A DNA stretch of 64,000 nucleotides from Bacillus sp. X1(2014) (lineage in GTDB: Bacteria > Bacillota > Bacilli > Bacillales_B > DSM-18226). Numbering within the stretch: position 1 is the first letter of the stretch; each line of letters begins with the position of its first letter. Under the pieces are notes generated by a model. The model did no database searches. It saw only the letters and a list, made by a program, of their open reading frames with translations, and had not been told where the DNA came from. Where the stretch lies: the NCBI RefSeq assembly GCF_007678255.1, contig NZ_VEED01000010.1, positions 62,001 through 126,000 on the forward strand. The letters run 5' to 3'. The position numbers and the translations under genes were made by a program. Below, piece after piece: positions 10,010 through 19,403 of the stretch.

Positions 10010-10043
10010 AAAGGGATGGTGCCAAACTGGCTGCCATCCCTTT
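10010..10043. terminator. Hairpin between pepF and the convergent small gene
   Basis: AAAGGGATGG / CCATCCCTTT stem with an inner GCCA / TGGC pair. Poly-T is lacking on both sides, so termination is plausible but not certain. Confidence 0.5.
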
Positions 10044-10217
10044 CTAAAATCCTCTAAATTTTTTCCGGTCATTAAGGTAATTAATGAAGATAAATATCGA
10101 TACAAATAATATAGGGGTACTGAACAATAAAGGGAAAATCTTTAACAATGCAAGGATTTGAAGAAAAAAGGCAATTAAAATAAAAACAATCATAAGTGTT
10201 AAAGGGAATTTTCTCAT
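10044..10217 (-). CDS. 57-residue membrane protein, function unknown
   Basis: Short gene encoding a very hydrophobic protein beginning MRKFPLTLMIVFILIAFFLQ and ending NDRKKFRGF. Two membrane helices are likely (about residues 6-26 and 28-46), with a positively charged C-terminus that should face the cytoplasm. The ATG at 10217 is preceded by GAGGGTGG eight bases upstream. B. subtilis also has a small gene between pepF and spxH, so this may be its counterpart; no function is assigned. Confidence 0.65.
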   Translation of the reverse strand: MRKFPLTLMIVFILIAFFLQILALLKIFPLLFSTPILFVSIFIFINYLNDRKKFRGF

Positions 10218-10523
10218 CTAAAAGGCCACCCTCATAAAAGTGAGTTTCATTTCTCTTACTACTATGTCTATTGTCCATTCCGTGAATTTATGATAATTTG
10301 ACAATTATGTGAAATAAAGCACATACTTATTGCCGCACTTAGAAATAGCGTGCTATATTATATACATGAAGTTGATCACAACAAACACAAACCCCTTTGT
10401 TTGACCGTGAAAAATTTCTCCCATCCCCTTTGTTCGTATAATAGAAAAATGCCTTGCGGTAGAAACTGCAAGGCATTTTTGTATATTAAATGAAACGAAG
10501 CACGCCGTTATAACGGCATGCTT
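10218..10523 (+). other. Intergenic region with a possible small transcript
   Basis: On the plus strand, TTGCCG (10330-10335) and TATATT (10354-10359), or TTGACA (10298-10303) with CATACT 18 bases on, could start a short RNA. It would end at the hairpin AATGCCTTGC / GCAAGGCATT (10448-10479) followed by T. The only ORF in it encodes about 12 residues with no ribosome site. A second palindrome at 10498-10525 (GAAGCA..GCCGTTA / TAACGGC..TGCTTC) overlaps the spxH stop and is probably its terminator on the minus strand. Confidence 0.35.
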
Positions 10524-11387
10524 CTATTGTTCGATATATCTCCAAAACGTACCATACTTTGCTGGAATTTGTTCCACCACTTGCTTCAAAAGAAGCTTTT
10601 TCATTTCCTTTTCAATTTGTGAAATCGACATATTATAAACAACAGCAATTTCTTTTGATGCTACAAATTTAAAAAATTTCAAAAACGTTTCTAATGGCGG
10701 TGGAGGAGATTGGATTGGTTTTTCAGAAAGCATTTCCTCTAATATTTGAACATATACCTCATAGGGGTAGGAACCGGTAATTTTAATTCCTTCATCCTCT
10801 ACATTTTCATTAAAAAATACTAAGGTAGGGATTTCCTGTACATCCATTTCAGAAGTAATCTTCAGATCGCATTGGAAAGCTTTTGCTGCACTTTCAGAAT
10901 GGATATCATACATGAATTCATCCACATCCAAACCTAGGCTCCGAGCGCAATCCTTTAAAACCTCAAGATTAGAAACATTTAGTTTCTCTAAAAATAATCC
11001 CTCTTGGATTCTCCGCAAGAAACGGAGTCCAGCCCGTCGCCCTTGTAATTCTGCTGCTTTTAGAGCGATGGAAACAGTATAAGGAGAATCGACAGGATTC
11101 TCTAACCATAGGCTTCCATCACATGACATTCCCGACCTGCTAGCTGTCTTCTCCCACACCTGTGCGATATTCTCAAAATTCTTTTTCTTACTTATATTTA
11201 AATCGGCTAATCGTCCACTTAAAATATGCTTAATTGAAAAATAACGTCCATATTCGATTTGCAACTTCTTTAAAATCGGCTCTAATGCCCAACATTCAGG
11301 ACATAAAGGATCAATAAACATGTAAATCTCAATCGGCTTTTTATCACTGCATTGCCGCTTTGCACTCGAAGATTTTGACCTATTCAC
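10524..11387 (-). CDS. spxH: ClpXP adaptor protein SpxH (YjbH)
   Basis: Adaptor of the DsbA-like fold that binds Spx and delivers it to ClpXP; loss of it stabilises Spx under stress. The redox-type C29-P-E-C32-W motif (numbered from the chosen start) and the segment [13 protein letters not shown] match YjbH. I prefer the GTG at 11387, which has AGGTGAAG at five bases; a GTG at 11396 would add three residues. The gene overlaps the end of the globin gene upstream, so the pair is probably co-transcribed. Its substrate Spx is encoded 6 kb away in the same window. Confidence 0.93.
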   Translation of the reverse strand: MNRSKSSSAKRQCSDKKPIEIYMFIDPLCPECWALEPILKKLQIEYGRYFSIKHILSGRLADLNISKKKNFENIAQVWEKTASRSGMSCDGSLWLENPVDSPYTVSIALKAAELQGRRAGLRFLRRIQEGLFLEKLNVSNLEVLKDCARSLGLDVDEFMYDIHSESAAKAFQCDLKITSEMDVQEIPTLVFFNENVEDEGIKITGSYPYEVYVQILEEMLSEKPIQSPPPPLETFLKFFKFVASKEIAVVYNMSISQIEKEMKKLLLKQVVEQIPAKYGTFWRYIEQ

Positions 11388-11790
11388 TATCTTCACCTGT
11401 GGTCTCGCCCTGGTTAGGCGTATTAATCATGTGTTGTGCCGTAAGATAAAGCCGTGAATAAAATTCATCTCGTAAGGGACCCTCTAAGCCTATTTTGTCC
11501 ATAGCCTGTGACATGCATGCTAGCCAGGCTTTGGCTCGTATAGGGGTAACTGGAAATGGCAAATGACGTGCACGCATCATAGGATGGCCATGTTCCTCAG
11601 TATACAATGCAGGACCGCCTAAATATTGAGTTAAAAATTGCTTTTGTTTCCGAGCAATTTCTGTAAATTGATTTGGGAATATTGGAGCTAGGTCAGGATG
11701 TTGTGCAACAAGGCCATAAAAAGTGTCCACAAGACGGTGTAAGGTTTCTTCACCAATGGATTCAAATGGTGAAAGCTTTCTTTCAATCAT
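11380..11790 (-). CDS. yjbI: Truncated haemoglobin (group II/O type, YjbI)
   Basis: Small haem protein of the 2-on-2 globin family, thought to bind oxygen or NO. The family pattern is visible: [24 protein letters not shown], the proximal-histidine segment RARHLPFPV and the Trp of AKAWLACM. The start at 11790 (MIERKLSPF, 136 aa) is chosen because GGGAG precedes it; a longer reading frame to 11853 lacks a site. Its last codons overlap the spxH start, an arrangement also seen in B. subtilis. Confidence 0.92.
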   Translation of the reverse strand: MIERKLSPFESIGEETLHRLVDTFYGLVAQHPDLAPIFPNQFTEIARKQKQFLTQYLGGPALYTEEHGHPMMRARHLPFPVTPIRAKAWLACMSQAMDKIGLEGPLRDEFYSRLYLTAQHMINTPNQGETTGEDSE

Positions 11791-12103
11791 GTTGCCAACT
11801 CCCTTAAATGTATTATGTAGATTTATTTTATCAATGCATTTTTCATATCTCAAATGAATTGCTTTGAAAATGGAAATTTGTCAATTAAACATATTAATAA
11901 TGTATGCCAAGTGAGCATTTCTTAATAGAAAAACCAGGAATTTGGAAGTTGGAAATAACTCCAATTAAATTAAATCTATATCTAAATACACTTAAAATTC
12001 ATTTTAGTTTAATGATGACCTTTTCTTTGGCTATTGTTTAGAGTTCTGGTCATCATCGGCTTGATGATGACTTTTTTCACGGCTATTGTTAAGAGTTTGG
12101 GTC
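11791..12103. repeat. Intergenic region with a 41-bp imperfect tandem repeat
   Basis: Bases 12011-12051 and 12063-12103 are two copies of one segment (GATGAC, TTT-run, GGCTATTGTT, AGAGTT, GGTC in the same order). The junction forms a perfect hairpin GTCATCATC / GATGATGAC at 12050-12071 followed by six T on the plus strand, which looks like a terminator although no plus-strand gene is seen upstream. The rest (11791-12010) is AT-rich and should hold the promoter of yjbI-spxH; I see no gene. Confidence 0.5.
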
Positions 12104-12691
12104 TTATTGGTTGGTTTGCTGGTATTTTCGGTAATAGAAACGGCGAATTTTATTTTCTGTTAATCGAGCAGGAATCTTAAATTGTTCTAACAGTTCAATA
12201 AAGATTTTCTCTCCAGTCTGATAGTTTTTAACTTCATATTCCAATTCATAATCTTCTGTATCTAGATAGATACTATGGTCCAATACCAATAAACCTTCTT
12301 CATACTCGAATTCAACTCGCTTGGTTATTAAAGACCCAAAATATTCAAGTGTTGAAAAAGGAATCTCGCTATCTTCTATAGTATGTTGAATGATTCCTGT
12401 TGGAAGTTTTCCAAAATGAATGGCCAATTGTGCTTCATCTTCACTAATTGTCTGATTGGTCTCTAGTAGTCCGACAGATGCAGGCTGTTTTAAGGTCATC
12501 TCGTAGTTTAACCCTTTTTTACGAATCCTTAGTGCACTCTCTTTACTCTTTAAAGAAAAATTTGGTGTATCAAAGTAATGGTTTTCCTGTTTAAAAATTT
12601 GAGTTGTATCTATCTTAAAAAACTTAAGTAAACGTTCATATTCATTCTTTGTTAGGATATTTTTAAATTCAATTTCAATATTTTGCATCAT
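12104..12691 (-). CDS. yjbK: CYTH-domain protein YjbK (triphosphate tunnel metalloenzyme)
   Basis: Member of the CYTH superfamily, which acts on triphosphorylated substrates within a tunnel of charged residues. The signature E6-I-E8-F-K10 lies at the N-terminus, followed by alternating basic and acidic strands (LRIRKK, EMTLKQP, RVEFEYE). I chose the ATG at 12691 (195 aa) because AAAGGTAG lies eight bases upstream; an upstream ATG at 12724 has no site. It is divergent from the yjbL-relQ-nadF-yjbO group, as in B. subtilis. The true substrate is unknown. Confidence 0.88.
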   Translation of the reverse strand: MMQNIEIEFKNILTKNEYERLLKFFKIDTTQIFKQENHYFDTPNFSLKSKESALRIRKKGLNYEMTLKQPASVGLLETNQTISEDEAQLAIHFGKLPTGIIQHTIEDSEIPFSTLEYFGSLITKRVEFEYEEGLLVLDHSIYLDTEDYELEYEVKNYQTGEKIFIELLEQFKIPARLTENKIRRFYYRKYQQTNQ

Positions 12692-12755
12692 GTGTGCATC
12701 TACCTTTCTATAGGGGATCTTCATTATTAGCTCTTTTCTAACCTCAACATCATCC

Positions 12756-12784
12756 TTGGGAGAAATCGTGAATTATGCTAAAAT
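12756..12784 (+). promoter_or_regulatory. Sigma-A promoter of the yjbL-relQ-nadF-yjbO operon
   Basis: TTGGGA at 12756-12761 and extended -10 TGCTAAAAT (TAAAAT at 12779-12784), 17-base spacer. A strong AAGGAGGTG site follows, with a tiny ATG-GAG-GTA-TGA frame at 12798 just before yjbL. Confidence 0.6.
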
Positions 12785-12809
12785 AAGGAGGTGAATAATG
12801 GAGGTATGA

Positions 12810-13178
12810 ATGATGAAAAAAAGAATAATGATTGAAAAGTCATACATAATTGAAGAGAAACTAATGTTAGAAACTAATGAGAGCATCCTTGAATTGGTTC
12901 CTGGAGAGCAGATTCTTGTAGATTCTGACCAATTTTCTTTCATTTACTTAATGGAAGATAAAGATGATTATACATATATCGTTTTACATGAACAAATCTG
13001 GCCGCACTTAAAAATTGCATACGAAAAAAAATTACCTGTATGGGTTACTTTTAATGAAGATAAAAAAGAACTGGAAAACTTTCAGGATGAATTTAATTAT
13101 CTGCTAACCAATATTTCAGGTAATAGTAATTATGGGAAAGAAATGGTTACAAAAGTAGAGCGTATTTTCTTAACATAA
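12810..13178 (+). CDS. yjbL: UPF0738 family protein YjbL
   Basis: 122-residue acidic cytoplasmic protein of the UPF0738 family, conserved in Bacillus directly upstream of relQ. The GEQILVDSDQFSFIYL segment is typical. Two adjacent ATG codons (12810 and 12813) share the GGAGGT site. No biochemical function is known. It is the first gene of an operon with relQ, nadF and yjbO. Confidence 0.85.
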   Translation: MMKKRIMIEKSYIIEEKLMLETNESILELVPGEQILVDSDQFSFIYLMEDKDDYTYIVLHEQIWPHLKIAYEKKLPVWVTFNEDKKELENFQDEFNYLLTNISGNSNYGKEMVTKVERIFLT

Positions 13179-13197
13179 CTTGTTTTAGAGGTGAATT

Positions 13198-13836
13198 ATG
13201 AAGCATTGGGACCAATTTCTAGCCCCATATAAACAGGCGGTTTCAGAGTTAAAAGTAAAATTAAAGGGGATGAGAGGTCAGTTCGAACTTGATGCTACTC
13301 ATTCACCGATTGAATTCGTTACGGGAAGAGTCAAACCGATTGCAAGTATCCTTGATAAGGCAAATCAAAAAGGGATTCCACTTGAAAGATTAGAAGAAGA
13401 AATGCAGGATATTGCGGGAATGCGCATTATGTGTCAATTTGTAGATGACATTCACACAGTTGTCGATTTACTCCAAAACCGAAATGATTTTGAAATAGTT
13501 GAAGTTAGAGATTATATTTCACATAAAAAAACAAGCGGTTATCGATCGTATCATGTTGTGATTCGCTACCCCGTTCAAACCATTCATGGCGAAAAGAATA
13601 TCTTGGCAGAAATTCAGATACGAACGCTTGCTATGAATTTTTGGGCGACAATTGAACATACATTGAGCTATAAGTACAAAGGGATATTTCCAAGTGATAT
13701 TCAAATGCGGCTGCAAAGAGCAGCTGAAGCAGCGTTTCGTTTAGATGAGGAAATGTCATTAATTCGCGGTGAAATACAGGATGCTCAAGCCTTTTTTACA
13801 AGGAAGAAAGAATTGAAACAGGAAGAGAAGGACTGA
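13198..13836 (+). CDS. relQ: Small alarmone synthetase RelQ (GTP pyrophosphokinase)
   Basis: Makes (p)ppGpp by moving pyrophosphate from ATP to GDP or GTP; cytoplasmic, tetrameric in B. subtilis (YjbM/SasB). RelA/SpoT synthetase features present: GRVKPIASILDK, DIAGMRIMCQF, the SGYRSYHVVIRYP nucleotide loop and EIQIRTLAMNFWATIEH. There is no hydrolase, TGS or ACT domain. Length 212 aa is as expected. ATG follows AGAGGTGA, 19 bases after yjbL. Adjacent to NAD kinase as in other Bacillaceae. Confidence 0.95.
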   Translation: MKHWDQFLAPYKQAVSELKVKLKGMRGQFELDATHSPIEFVTGRVKPIASILDKANQKGIPLERLEEEMQDIAGMRIMCQFVDDIHTVVDLLQNRNDFEIVEVRDYISHKKTSGYRSYHVVIRYPVQTIHGEKNILAEIQIRTLAMNFWATIEHTLSYKYKGIFPSDIQMRLQRAAEAAFRLDEEMSLIRGEIQDAQAFFTRKKELKQEEKD

Positions 13837-13884
13837 GATACGAAAGTTGATTTAAAAGCCATTCGCACAAGGAGCCAAAAATTT

Positions 13885-14679
13885 ATGAAATTTGCGATTA
13901 CATCAAAAGGAGATCAAAAATCAAATATCTTAATGCACAAAATGAGGACGTATTTACTTGATTTTGATCTTATATACGATGAAGACCAACCTGACATAGT
14001 TGTTTCCATTGGTGGTGACGGCACGCTTCTGTATGCATTTCATCGCTATAGCAGCCGTTTAGATAAAACTGCTTTTGTTGGAATACATACTGGACATCTT
14101 GGGTTTTATGCTGATTGGATTCCGGATGAGATTGAAAAGTTAGTGATAGCGATTGCGAAAACACCTTATCAGGTTGTCGAATACCCTCTATTAGAGGTTA
14201 TAATCCGTTATTCTCATGCCGGAAAGGAATCAAGGTATCTGGCCTTAAATGAGTCAACAGTAAAAAGTGTCGAGGGAACACTGGTTATGGATGTTGAGAT
14301 TCGTGGACAGCATTTCGAACGGTTCCGTGGTGACGGCTTATGTGTTTCAACCCCTTCAGGCAGTACGGCCTATAATAAGGCCCTTGGCGGGGCGATTATT
14401 CATCCATCAATAGCGGCCCTTCAAATTGCGGAGATGGCATCGATTAATAACAAGGTTTTTAGGACGATTGGCTCGCCATTAATTCTTCCAGCTCACCATA
14501 ATTGTATGCTTAAACCAGTCAATCGGTCAGATTTTCAGGTTACCATTGACCACCTGACATTGCTTCATAAGGATGTTAAATCAATCCAATTTAGAGTTCC
14601 AGAAGAAAAAATCCGTTTTGCCCGTTTCCGTCCATTTCCGTTTTGGAAAAGAGTTCATGATTCCTTTATTTCAGATTAA
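13885..14679 (+). CDS. nadF: NAD kinase
   Basis: Phosphorylates NAD to NADP. The ATP-binding G43-G-D-G-T47 motif, the LNEST segment and the glycine-rich [20 protein letters not shown] region are all present in the 264-residue protein. ATG follows AAGGAG. It lies between relQ and yjbO within 50 bases on either side; in B. subtilis the gene is yjbN/ppnKA. Confidence 0.95.
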   Translation: MKFAITSKGDQKSNILMHKMRTYLLDFDLIYDEDQPDIVVSIGGDGTLLYAFHRYSSRLDKTAFVGIHTGHLGFYADWIPDEIEKLVIAIAKTPYQVVEYPLLEVIIRYSHAGKESRYLALNESTVKSVEGTLVMDVEIRGQHFERFRGDGLCVSTPSGSTAYNKALGGAIIHPSIAALQIAEMASINNKVFRTIGSPLILPAHHNCMLKPVNRSDFQVTIDHLTLLHKDVKSIQFRVPEEKIRFARFRPFPFWKRVHDSFISD

Positions 14680-14697
14680 GAAGCAGGTGCCGTCGTA

Positions 14698-15603
14698 ATG
14701 TCTCAGCAATTTCAAATGAAGTGGGTCATTGGTGAAAGCGATGTTGGGAAGTTGGTTAGGGAATTTTTAAAAGAGGAAGAGATTTCTCGGACGGCTTTAA
14801 CAGATATTAAGTTCAAAGGTGGTAATATCCTAGTAAATGGAGTAGAAGTAAATGTCCGATACCGTTTAGTATCAAGCGATAAATTAACCGTGATTTTTCC
14901 CATAGAAAGTCCTAGCGAGGGACTTTTGGGTGAAGATATTCCATTATCGATTTTTTATGAAGATGAGTATTTGTTGGTAGTAAATAAACCAGCAGGAATG
15001 AACACGATCCCGTCGCGAGAACATCCTGCAGGCAGTTTGGCGAATGCGCTGATTGGCTATTATCAGCGGTGCGGTCTGCAAGCTACTACGCACATAGTCA
15101 CACGGCTTGACAGGGATACTTCAGGAATTGTTCTGATTGCTAAACACCGCCATGTACATCATTTGTTTAGTATGATGCAGCAGAACGGTCAAGTTAAGCG
15201 GACATATGAGGCATTTGCAGAAGGTGAAATGCAACAAGATAATGGTACAATAGTGGCTCCTATTGGCCGTAAAGATGACAGTATCATTGAGCGGGAAGTT
15301 CGTAAGGATGGACAATATGCGTGTACCCATTATCAGGTTCTTGCGAGATATAATGGATTTACTCATTTGGAACTTGTGCTTGAAACGGGACGTACCCATC
15401 AAATTAGAGTCCATATGTCTTTTTTAAATCATCCCTTACTTGGTGATGATTTATATGGAGGAGATATATCACAAATAAATCGACAGGCACTTCATTGTAA
15501 AAAAATTTCTTTTATTCACCCATTCTTAAAGGATGAAATGATATTTACTGCTCCATTACCCAGAGATATGGGTAAATTAATAAAGGCTGACCTACTTGAT
15601 TAA
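14698..15603 (+). CDS. yjbO: RluA-family RNA pseudouridine synthase YjbO
   Basis: Converts uridine to pseudouridine in structured RNA. The catalytic motif TRLDRDTSG has D138, followed by the family segments RTYEAFAEG and LETGRTHQIRVH. An N-terminal S4-like part (residues 15-70) should bind RNA. Length 301 aa. It ends the yjbL operon; the stop codon lies within the loop of an intrinsic terminator. The exact rRNA or tRNA site modified is not known. Confidence 0.92.
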   Translation: MSQQFQMKWVIGESDVGKLVREFLKEEEISRTALTDIKFKGGNILVNGVEVNVRYRLVSSDKLTVIFPIESPSEGLLGEDIPLSIFYEDEYLLVVNKPAGMNTIPSREHPAGSLANALIGYYQRCGLQATTHIVTRLDRDTSGIVLIAKHRHVHHLFSMMQQNGQVKRTYEAFAEGEMQQDNGTIVAPIGRKDDSIIEREVRKDGQYACTHYQVLARYNGFTHLELVLETGRTHQIRVHMSFLNHPLLGDDLYGGDISQINRQALHCKKISFIHPFLKDEMIFTAPLPRDMGKLIKADLLD

Positions 15604-15618
15604 GAGGCAGCCTTTTTT
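15582..15618 (+). terminator. Intrinsic terminator overlapping the yjbO stop
   Basis: AAGGCTG / CAGCCTT stem with the stop codon in the loop, followed by six T. Confidence 0.75.
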
Positions 15619-15635
15619 GTGTATTTGCAATGCTC

Positions 15636-16373
15636 CTAATCAAATTGTTTAAATTTTTCCTCCACATATGGCATAGTAGAGGTAACTGACACCAATTCCA
15701 TCTCAGGATATCTTAATGCTGTAAGTTTCCCGCCAAAGACCGCGCCAGTATCAATATTGTACGTATTATTTATGTACCTGGGCTCTTTAACAGGCGTATG
15801 TCCATAAATGATACAGGGCTTACCATGGTATTCCTTCGCCCAATCTCTTCTGATTGGAGACCCATCCGGGTGTTTTTTACCTGTAATATCTCCGTAAAGG
15901 ACAAATTCCTTAACTTTCCCATGGGATTGTCCGATAAATTCTTGTTTAATCCCTGCATGTGCAATAACAAGCTTCGTATTGTCTAATACTAAATAGAGTG
16001 GAGCTTTTTCGTAGAGTTCAATAAATTTTTTTCGAATGGATTGCTGTTCTTTTTTATATAATGATTCATACTCAGCAACCGTTGTTTCAAGCCCATGTGC
16101 AATCTGAACTTTGTTGCCTAGGAAGAAGCGGTATAACTTATTACAATGATTCCCTGGTGTGTAATAAGCTTTTTTTTCTTTCAAAACCAACTTCCAAACA
16201 ATTTCGATTACATGAAGTGATGCAGGTCCACGGTCTGTTAAATCTCCAAGAAAACCAAGTACTCTGTTTTCGTGAAGTGGGATTCCATTCACCCATTTAT
16301 AGCCAAGCTTCAATGTGAGTTCCTTAAATTCTGTAAAACATCCATGGATATCACCGATTACATCAATTTTCAT
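15636..16373 (-). CDS. prpE: Bis(5'-nucleosyl)-tetraphosphatase / protein phosphatase PrpE
   Basis: Calcineurin-like metallophosphoesterase hydrolysing Ap4A; in B. subtilis PrpE has also been linked to spore germination. Metal-binding motifs G7-D-I-H-G11, G43-D-L-T-D-R-G49 and G74-N-H76 are intact, and HAGI and GHTPV follow downstream. Length 245 aa. ATG follows AAGGAGCTGATCC. Convergent with yjbO and divergent from the antiporter gene. Confidence 0.94.
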   Translation of the reverse strand: MKIDVIGDIHGCFTEFKELTLKLGYKWVNGIPLHENRVLGFLGDLTDRGPASLHVIEIVWKLVLKEKKAYYTPGNHCNKLYRFFLGNKVQIAHGLETTVAEYESLYKKEQQSIRKKFIELYEKAPLYLVLDNTKLVIAHAGIKQEFIGQSHGKVKEFVLYGDITGKKHPDGSPIRRDWAKEYHGKPCIIYGHTPVKEPRYINNTYNIDTGAVFGGKLTALRYPEMELVSVTSTMPYVEEKFKQFD

Positions 16374-16463
16374 TGGATCAGCTCCTTATCCTCTATATTT
16401 TTAGTCATAGCGTTTATTTTTATAAAAAGTTTCTAATTTCTATATATTGAAAGGAGTCATTCT

Positions 16464-18323
16464 ATGGAGCAGCATGTTTCAGTCATTTCTTTATTAGTTG
16501 TTGTGACAACTGCTTTTTTAACCCCTATTCTTTTACATCGACTTAAATTAAACTATATCCCAGTGGTTGTTGCTGAAATTATCATGGGACTGGTCATTGG
16601 TAAGAGTGGATTCGATGTTGTTCATGAAGATATTTGGCTTTCCACCTTATCGACACTTGGTTTTATTTTTCTCATGTTTTTAAGCGGGCTTGAAATCGAT
16701 TTTAAAGCCTTTGCTGGAGGGAATAAGCGTAAGGTTCTTCCCAATGGGAAAAAGGAGCCAAATTCATTTGTTGTGGCGTCATTAATCTTTGTCGGAGTTT
16801 TTATCTTCTCGCTCGGCCTATCCATTGTCTTTGTAATGGCAGGTTTTATTGACAATGCTTTTTTAATGACGCTAATCATTTCGACGATATCTTTGGGTGT
16901 AGTGGTACCAACCTTGAAAGAGGCCCATTTGATGAAAACTGTAATCGGCCAAATTATCTTATTAGTTGCGGTCATTGCAGATTTAGTGACAATGATTTTA
17001 CTCGCTGTGTTTGTTTCGTTGAATGAATCAGGTCATGGGAATACGTGGCTGTTACTTATATTGTTTGCCGCGGGTATCGTTCTTTATTTTCTTGGAAAAA
17101 GATTTAAAAATCGTACGTTCATTGAATCACTTTCAACGGGGACCGTACAAATTGGAACCAGGGCAGTTTTCACACTGATCATTGTTTTAGTTGGGCTTTC
17201 TGAAACAGTTGGTGCTGAAAATATCTTAGGGGCGTTTCTAGCGGGTGTACTTGTATCCTTGTTAGCACCGAATCAAGACCTTGTACATAAGTTAGATTCT
17301 TTTGGTTATGGATTTTTGATACCTATATTTTTTGTGATGGTAGGAGTAAACCTTGATATTTGGTCGCTATTTAGTGAAAAAAAGCTTTTGTTATTAATAC
17401 CGCTTTTATTAGCAGGGCTGCTTTTTTCAAAACTCATCCCAGTTTACCTATTAAAAATTTGGTATGATTTAAAAACGGTCATTGCGTCTGGCTTTTTGCT
17501 TACTTCAACGCTATCACTTGTCATTGCGGCTGCTACCATTGGAGAAAGATTAGAAATCATATCAGCGGAGATGAGTGGAACACTAATATTAGTGGCAGTA
17601 ATCACCTCAATATTTACACCAATTGTTTTTAAAAAGTTATTTCCTAGAGAAGTGGTTGCAAATAAAAAGGTTAGTGTAGCGTTCTTGGGTGCCAATCAGA
17701 CGACACTGCCTGTTTCAAGAGAATTAAAGTCAGGTCTGTATGATCCAATCCTTTACCATACCCAAATGGATAAATCAGATAAACAAATTGCCGATTCACT
17801 ATTTGAAATCGTTGAAATTCCAAACTATTCTCTTGAAACGTTGGAGAATACAAAAGTCTTTCAATCAGAAGTTGTCGTGATATCTACTGGTGATGAAAAG
17901 TTAAATGCAGCCTTATCGATCGCTGCGAAAGAAAGAGGAGTATCTAGGGTCATTGCACGAATTGAAAGTCCAGATATCGAGGAAAATTTACGTGAAAATA
18001 ATATAGAAATGTTTTCGACATTTATGTCGACAAAAGTCTTACTTAGGGCATTGATTGAATCACCAACCCTCATCAACATACTTACTAATCAAGAGACAGG
18101 ACTTTATGAAATTGTCCTAATGAATAGCCAATTTGATGGGATGTCTTTACGGAAGTTCCCCTTTACAGGCGATATCATTTTTGTACGAATTTTTCGAGGC
18201 AAAGATTCCATCGTTCCGCATGGAGATACAGAACTAGAGATGAATGATCGGTTAATTGTTACTGGCTCGAAGGAATATGTTGATGAGTTAAAAAGAGAAT
18301 TGGAATTTTGCGAAACTTGTTAA
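16464..18323 (+). CDS. yjbQ: CPA2-family K+/H+ antiporter (YjbQ-like)
   Basis: Integral membrane cation/proton antiporter with about 12 hydrophobic segments in residues 1-400 (Na_H_Exchanger fold), then a cytoplasmic part with a Rossmann-like RCK segment (about 405-520) and a TrkA-C-type regulatory tail ending in LIVTGSKEYVDELKRE. Length 619 aa fits KefB/YjbQ. ATG follows AAAGGAGTC. No terminator is clear after it; a GC-rich repeat follows instead. Confidence 0.9.
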   Translation: MEQHVSVISLLVVVTTAFLTPILLHRLKLNYIPVVVAEIIMGLVIGKSGFDVVHEDIWLSTLSTLGFIFLMFLSGLEIDFKAFAGGNKRKVLPNGKKEPNSFVVASLIFVGVFIFSLGLSIVFVMAGFIDNAFLMTLIISTISLGVVVPTLKEAHLMKTVIGQIILLVAVIADLVTMILLAVFVSLNESGHGNTWLLLILFAAGIVLYFLGKRFKNRTFIESLSTGTVQIGTRAVFTLIIVLVGLSETVGAENILGAFLAGVLVSLLAPNQDLVHKLDSFGYGFLIPIFFVMVGVNLDIWSLFSEKKLLLLIPLLLAGLLFSKLIPVYLLKIWYDLKTVIASGFLLTSTLSLVIAAATIGERLEIISAEMSGTLILVAVITSIFTPIVFKKLFPREVVANKKVSVAFLGANQTTLPVSRELKSGLYDPILYHTQMDKSDKQIADSLFEIVEIPNYSLETLENTKVFQSEVVVISTGDEKLNAALSIAAKERGVSRVIARIESPDIEENLRENNIEMFSTFMSTKVLLRALIESPTLINILTNQETGLYEIVLMNSQFDGMSLRKFPFTGDIIFVRIFRGKDSIVPHGDTELEMNDRLIVTGSKEYVDELKRELEFCETC

Positions 18324-18372
18324 TTTATTGTTGAAAAAGGCTATGTTAAAGCTAATTGTTTATTTTGGCACC

Positions 18373-18505
18373 CTGTTGATTGGAGCGGAAGGCACGAAGA
18401 CTCCTGCGGGAGGACGGGGCAGGGGAGACCCCGCAGGAGCACAGCGACGAGGAGGCTCCAGGGGACCGCCCGCGAACCGCACGTGCCTGGAGCGGAAATC
18501 AACAG
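18373..18505. repeat. GC-rich interspersed repeat with CTGTTGATT / AATCAACAG ends
   Basis: 133-bp element far richer in G+C than its surroundings. It begins CTGTTGATTGGAGCGG and ends GGAGCGGAAATCAACAG, so the first and last nine bases are inverted repeats, and it contains an inner CTCCTGCGG / CCGCAGGAG stem. Such elements are common between genes in Bacillus-type genomes and are non-coding. The open frame across it encodes low-complexity Gly/Arg sequence and is not a gene. Confidence 0.75.
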
Positions 18506-18536
18506 GCTATTTAACAGAGCATTGAAAACGGTAAAC

Positions 18537-18565
18537 TTTTCATTTACGGCAAATTAGTGTAAAAT
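18537..18565 (+). promoter_or_regulatory. Putative sigma-A promoter of fabI
   Basis: TTTTCA (18537-18542) and TAAAAT (18560-18565) with a 17-base spacer; the FapR operator overlaps its -10 and start region. Confidence 0.5.
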
Positions 18566-18582
18566 TAGTACCAAGTACTAAT
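18564..18582 (+). promoter_or_regulatory. FapR operator upstream of fabI
   Basis: ATTAGTACCAAGTACTAAT, eight-base perfect inverted arms around CAA, matches the known FapR consensus (ATTAGTACC...TAAT). FapR represses fatty-acid synthesis genes until malonyl-CoA releases it, so fabI here is very probably in that regulon. Confidence 0.88.
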
Positions 18583-18614
18583 ATCATGTGTAATTGTAGG
18601 AGGACTTTTTCAAT

Positions 18615-19385
18615 ATGAACTTTTCTTTATCTGGAAAAACATACGTAGTAATGGGTGTAGCCAATAAACGCAGCATCGCGTGGGGAATTGCCCGCTCACT
18701 GCACAATGCAGGTGCAAGATTAATTTTTACCTATGCAGGTGAAAGGTTAGAAAGCAGTGTTCGTGAACTGGCTGGTTCTTTAGAAGCCGAAGGGACAATA
18801 GTATTACCTTGTGACGTGACTAACGATGAAGAAGTTGCAAAATGCTTTGCTGAAATCAAAGAGTCAGTTGGTTCCATTCATGGAGTGGCACACTGCATCG
18901 CATTTGCAAATAAAGAAGAACTTAGCGGGGAGTATTTAAGCACAACCAGAGAGGGCTTTTTGCTCGCTCACAATATAAGCTCCTATTCCTTAACAGCTGT
19001 AGCCAAAGAAGCACGAGGATTAATGACTGAAGGAGGAAGTATTGTCACATTGACATACTTAGGCGGCGAACGTGCTATCCAGAACTATAATGTTATGGGT
19101 GTAGCTAAAGCTTCTCTTGATGCTAGTGTTCGTTACTTAGCTGCAGACCTTGGTAAAGAAAACATTCGTGTTAATTCGATTTCTGCAGGTCCAATTCGTA
19201 CCTTATCCGCAAAAGGAATAAGTGATTTTAATTCCATCTTAAAGGAAATTGAAGAAAGAGCGCCATTACGCCGAGCAACCACTCCAGAAGAAGTTGGCGA
19301 CACGGCCGTGTTTCTTTTCAGTGATCTATCAAGAGGAATTACTGGAGAAAACATTCACGTTGATTCCGGATACCATATTCTATAA
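18615..19385 (+). CDS. fabI: Enoyl-[acyl-carrier-protein] reductase FabI
   Basis: NAD(P)H-dependent last step of each fatty-acid elongation cycle; target of triclosan-type inhibitors. The cofactor segment GVANKRSIAWGIA lies at residues 14-26 and the catalytic pair is Y158 ... K165 (YxxMxxxK). Length 256 aa is typical. ATG follows TAGGAGGAC. Expression should be controlled by FapR through the operator at 18564. A terminator follows. Confidence 0.96.
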   Translation: MNFSLSGKTYVVMGVANKRSIAWGIARSLHNAGARLIFTYAGERLESSVRELAGSLEAEGTIVLPCDVTNDEEVAKCFAEIKESVGSIHGVAHCIAFANKEELSGEYLSTTREGFLLAHNISSYSLTAVAKEARGLMTEGGSIVTLTYLGGERAIQNYNVMGVAKASLDASVRYLAADLGKENIRVNSISAGPIRTLSAKGISDFNSILKEIEERAPLRRATTPEEVGDTAVFLFSDLSRGITGENIHVDSGYHIL

Positions 19386-19403
19386 CTCAGAAGCACCTGT
19401 TTG

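Noticed and set aside
12798..12809. Three-codon ATG frame with a perfect ribosome site before yjbL
   Set aside because: Its codons are the yjbL ribosome site itself; probably coincidental.
18328..18525. 65-codon open frame across the GC-rich segment
   Set aside because: It encodes Gly/Arg/Pro low-complexity sequence from a non-coding interspersed repeat with inverted ends and has no ribosome site.
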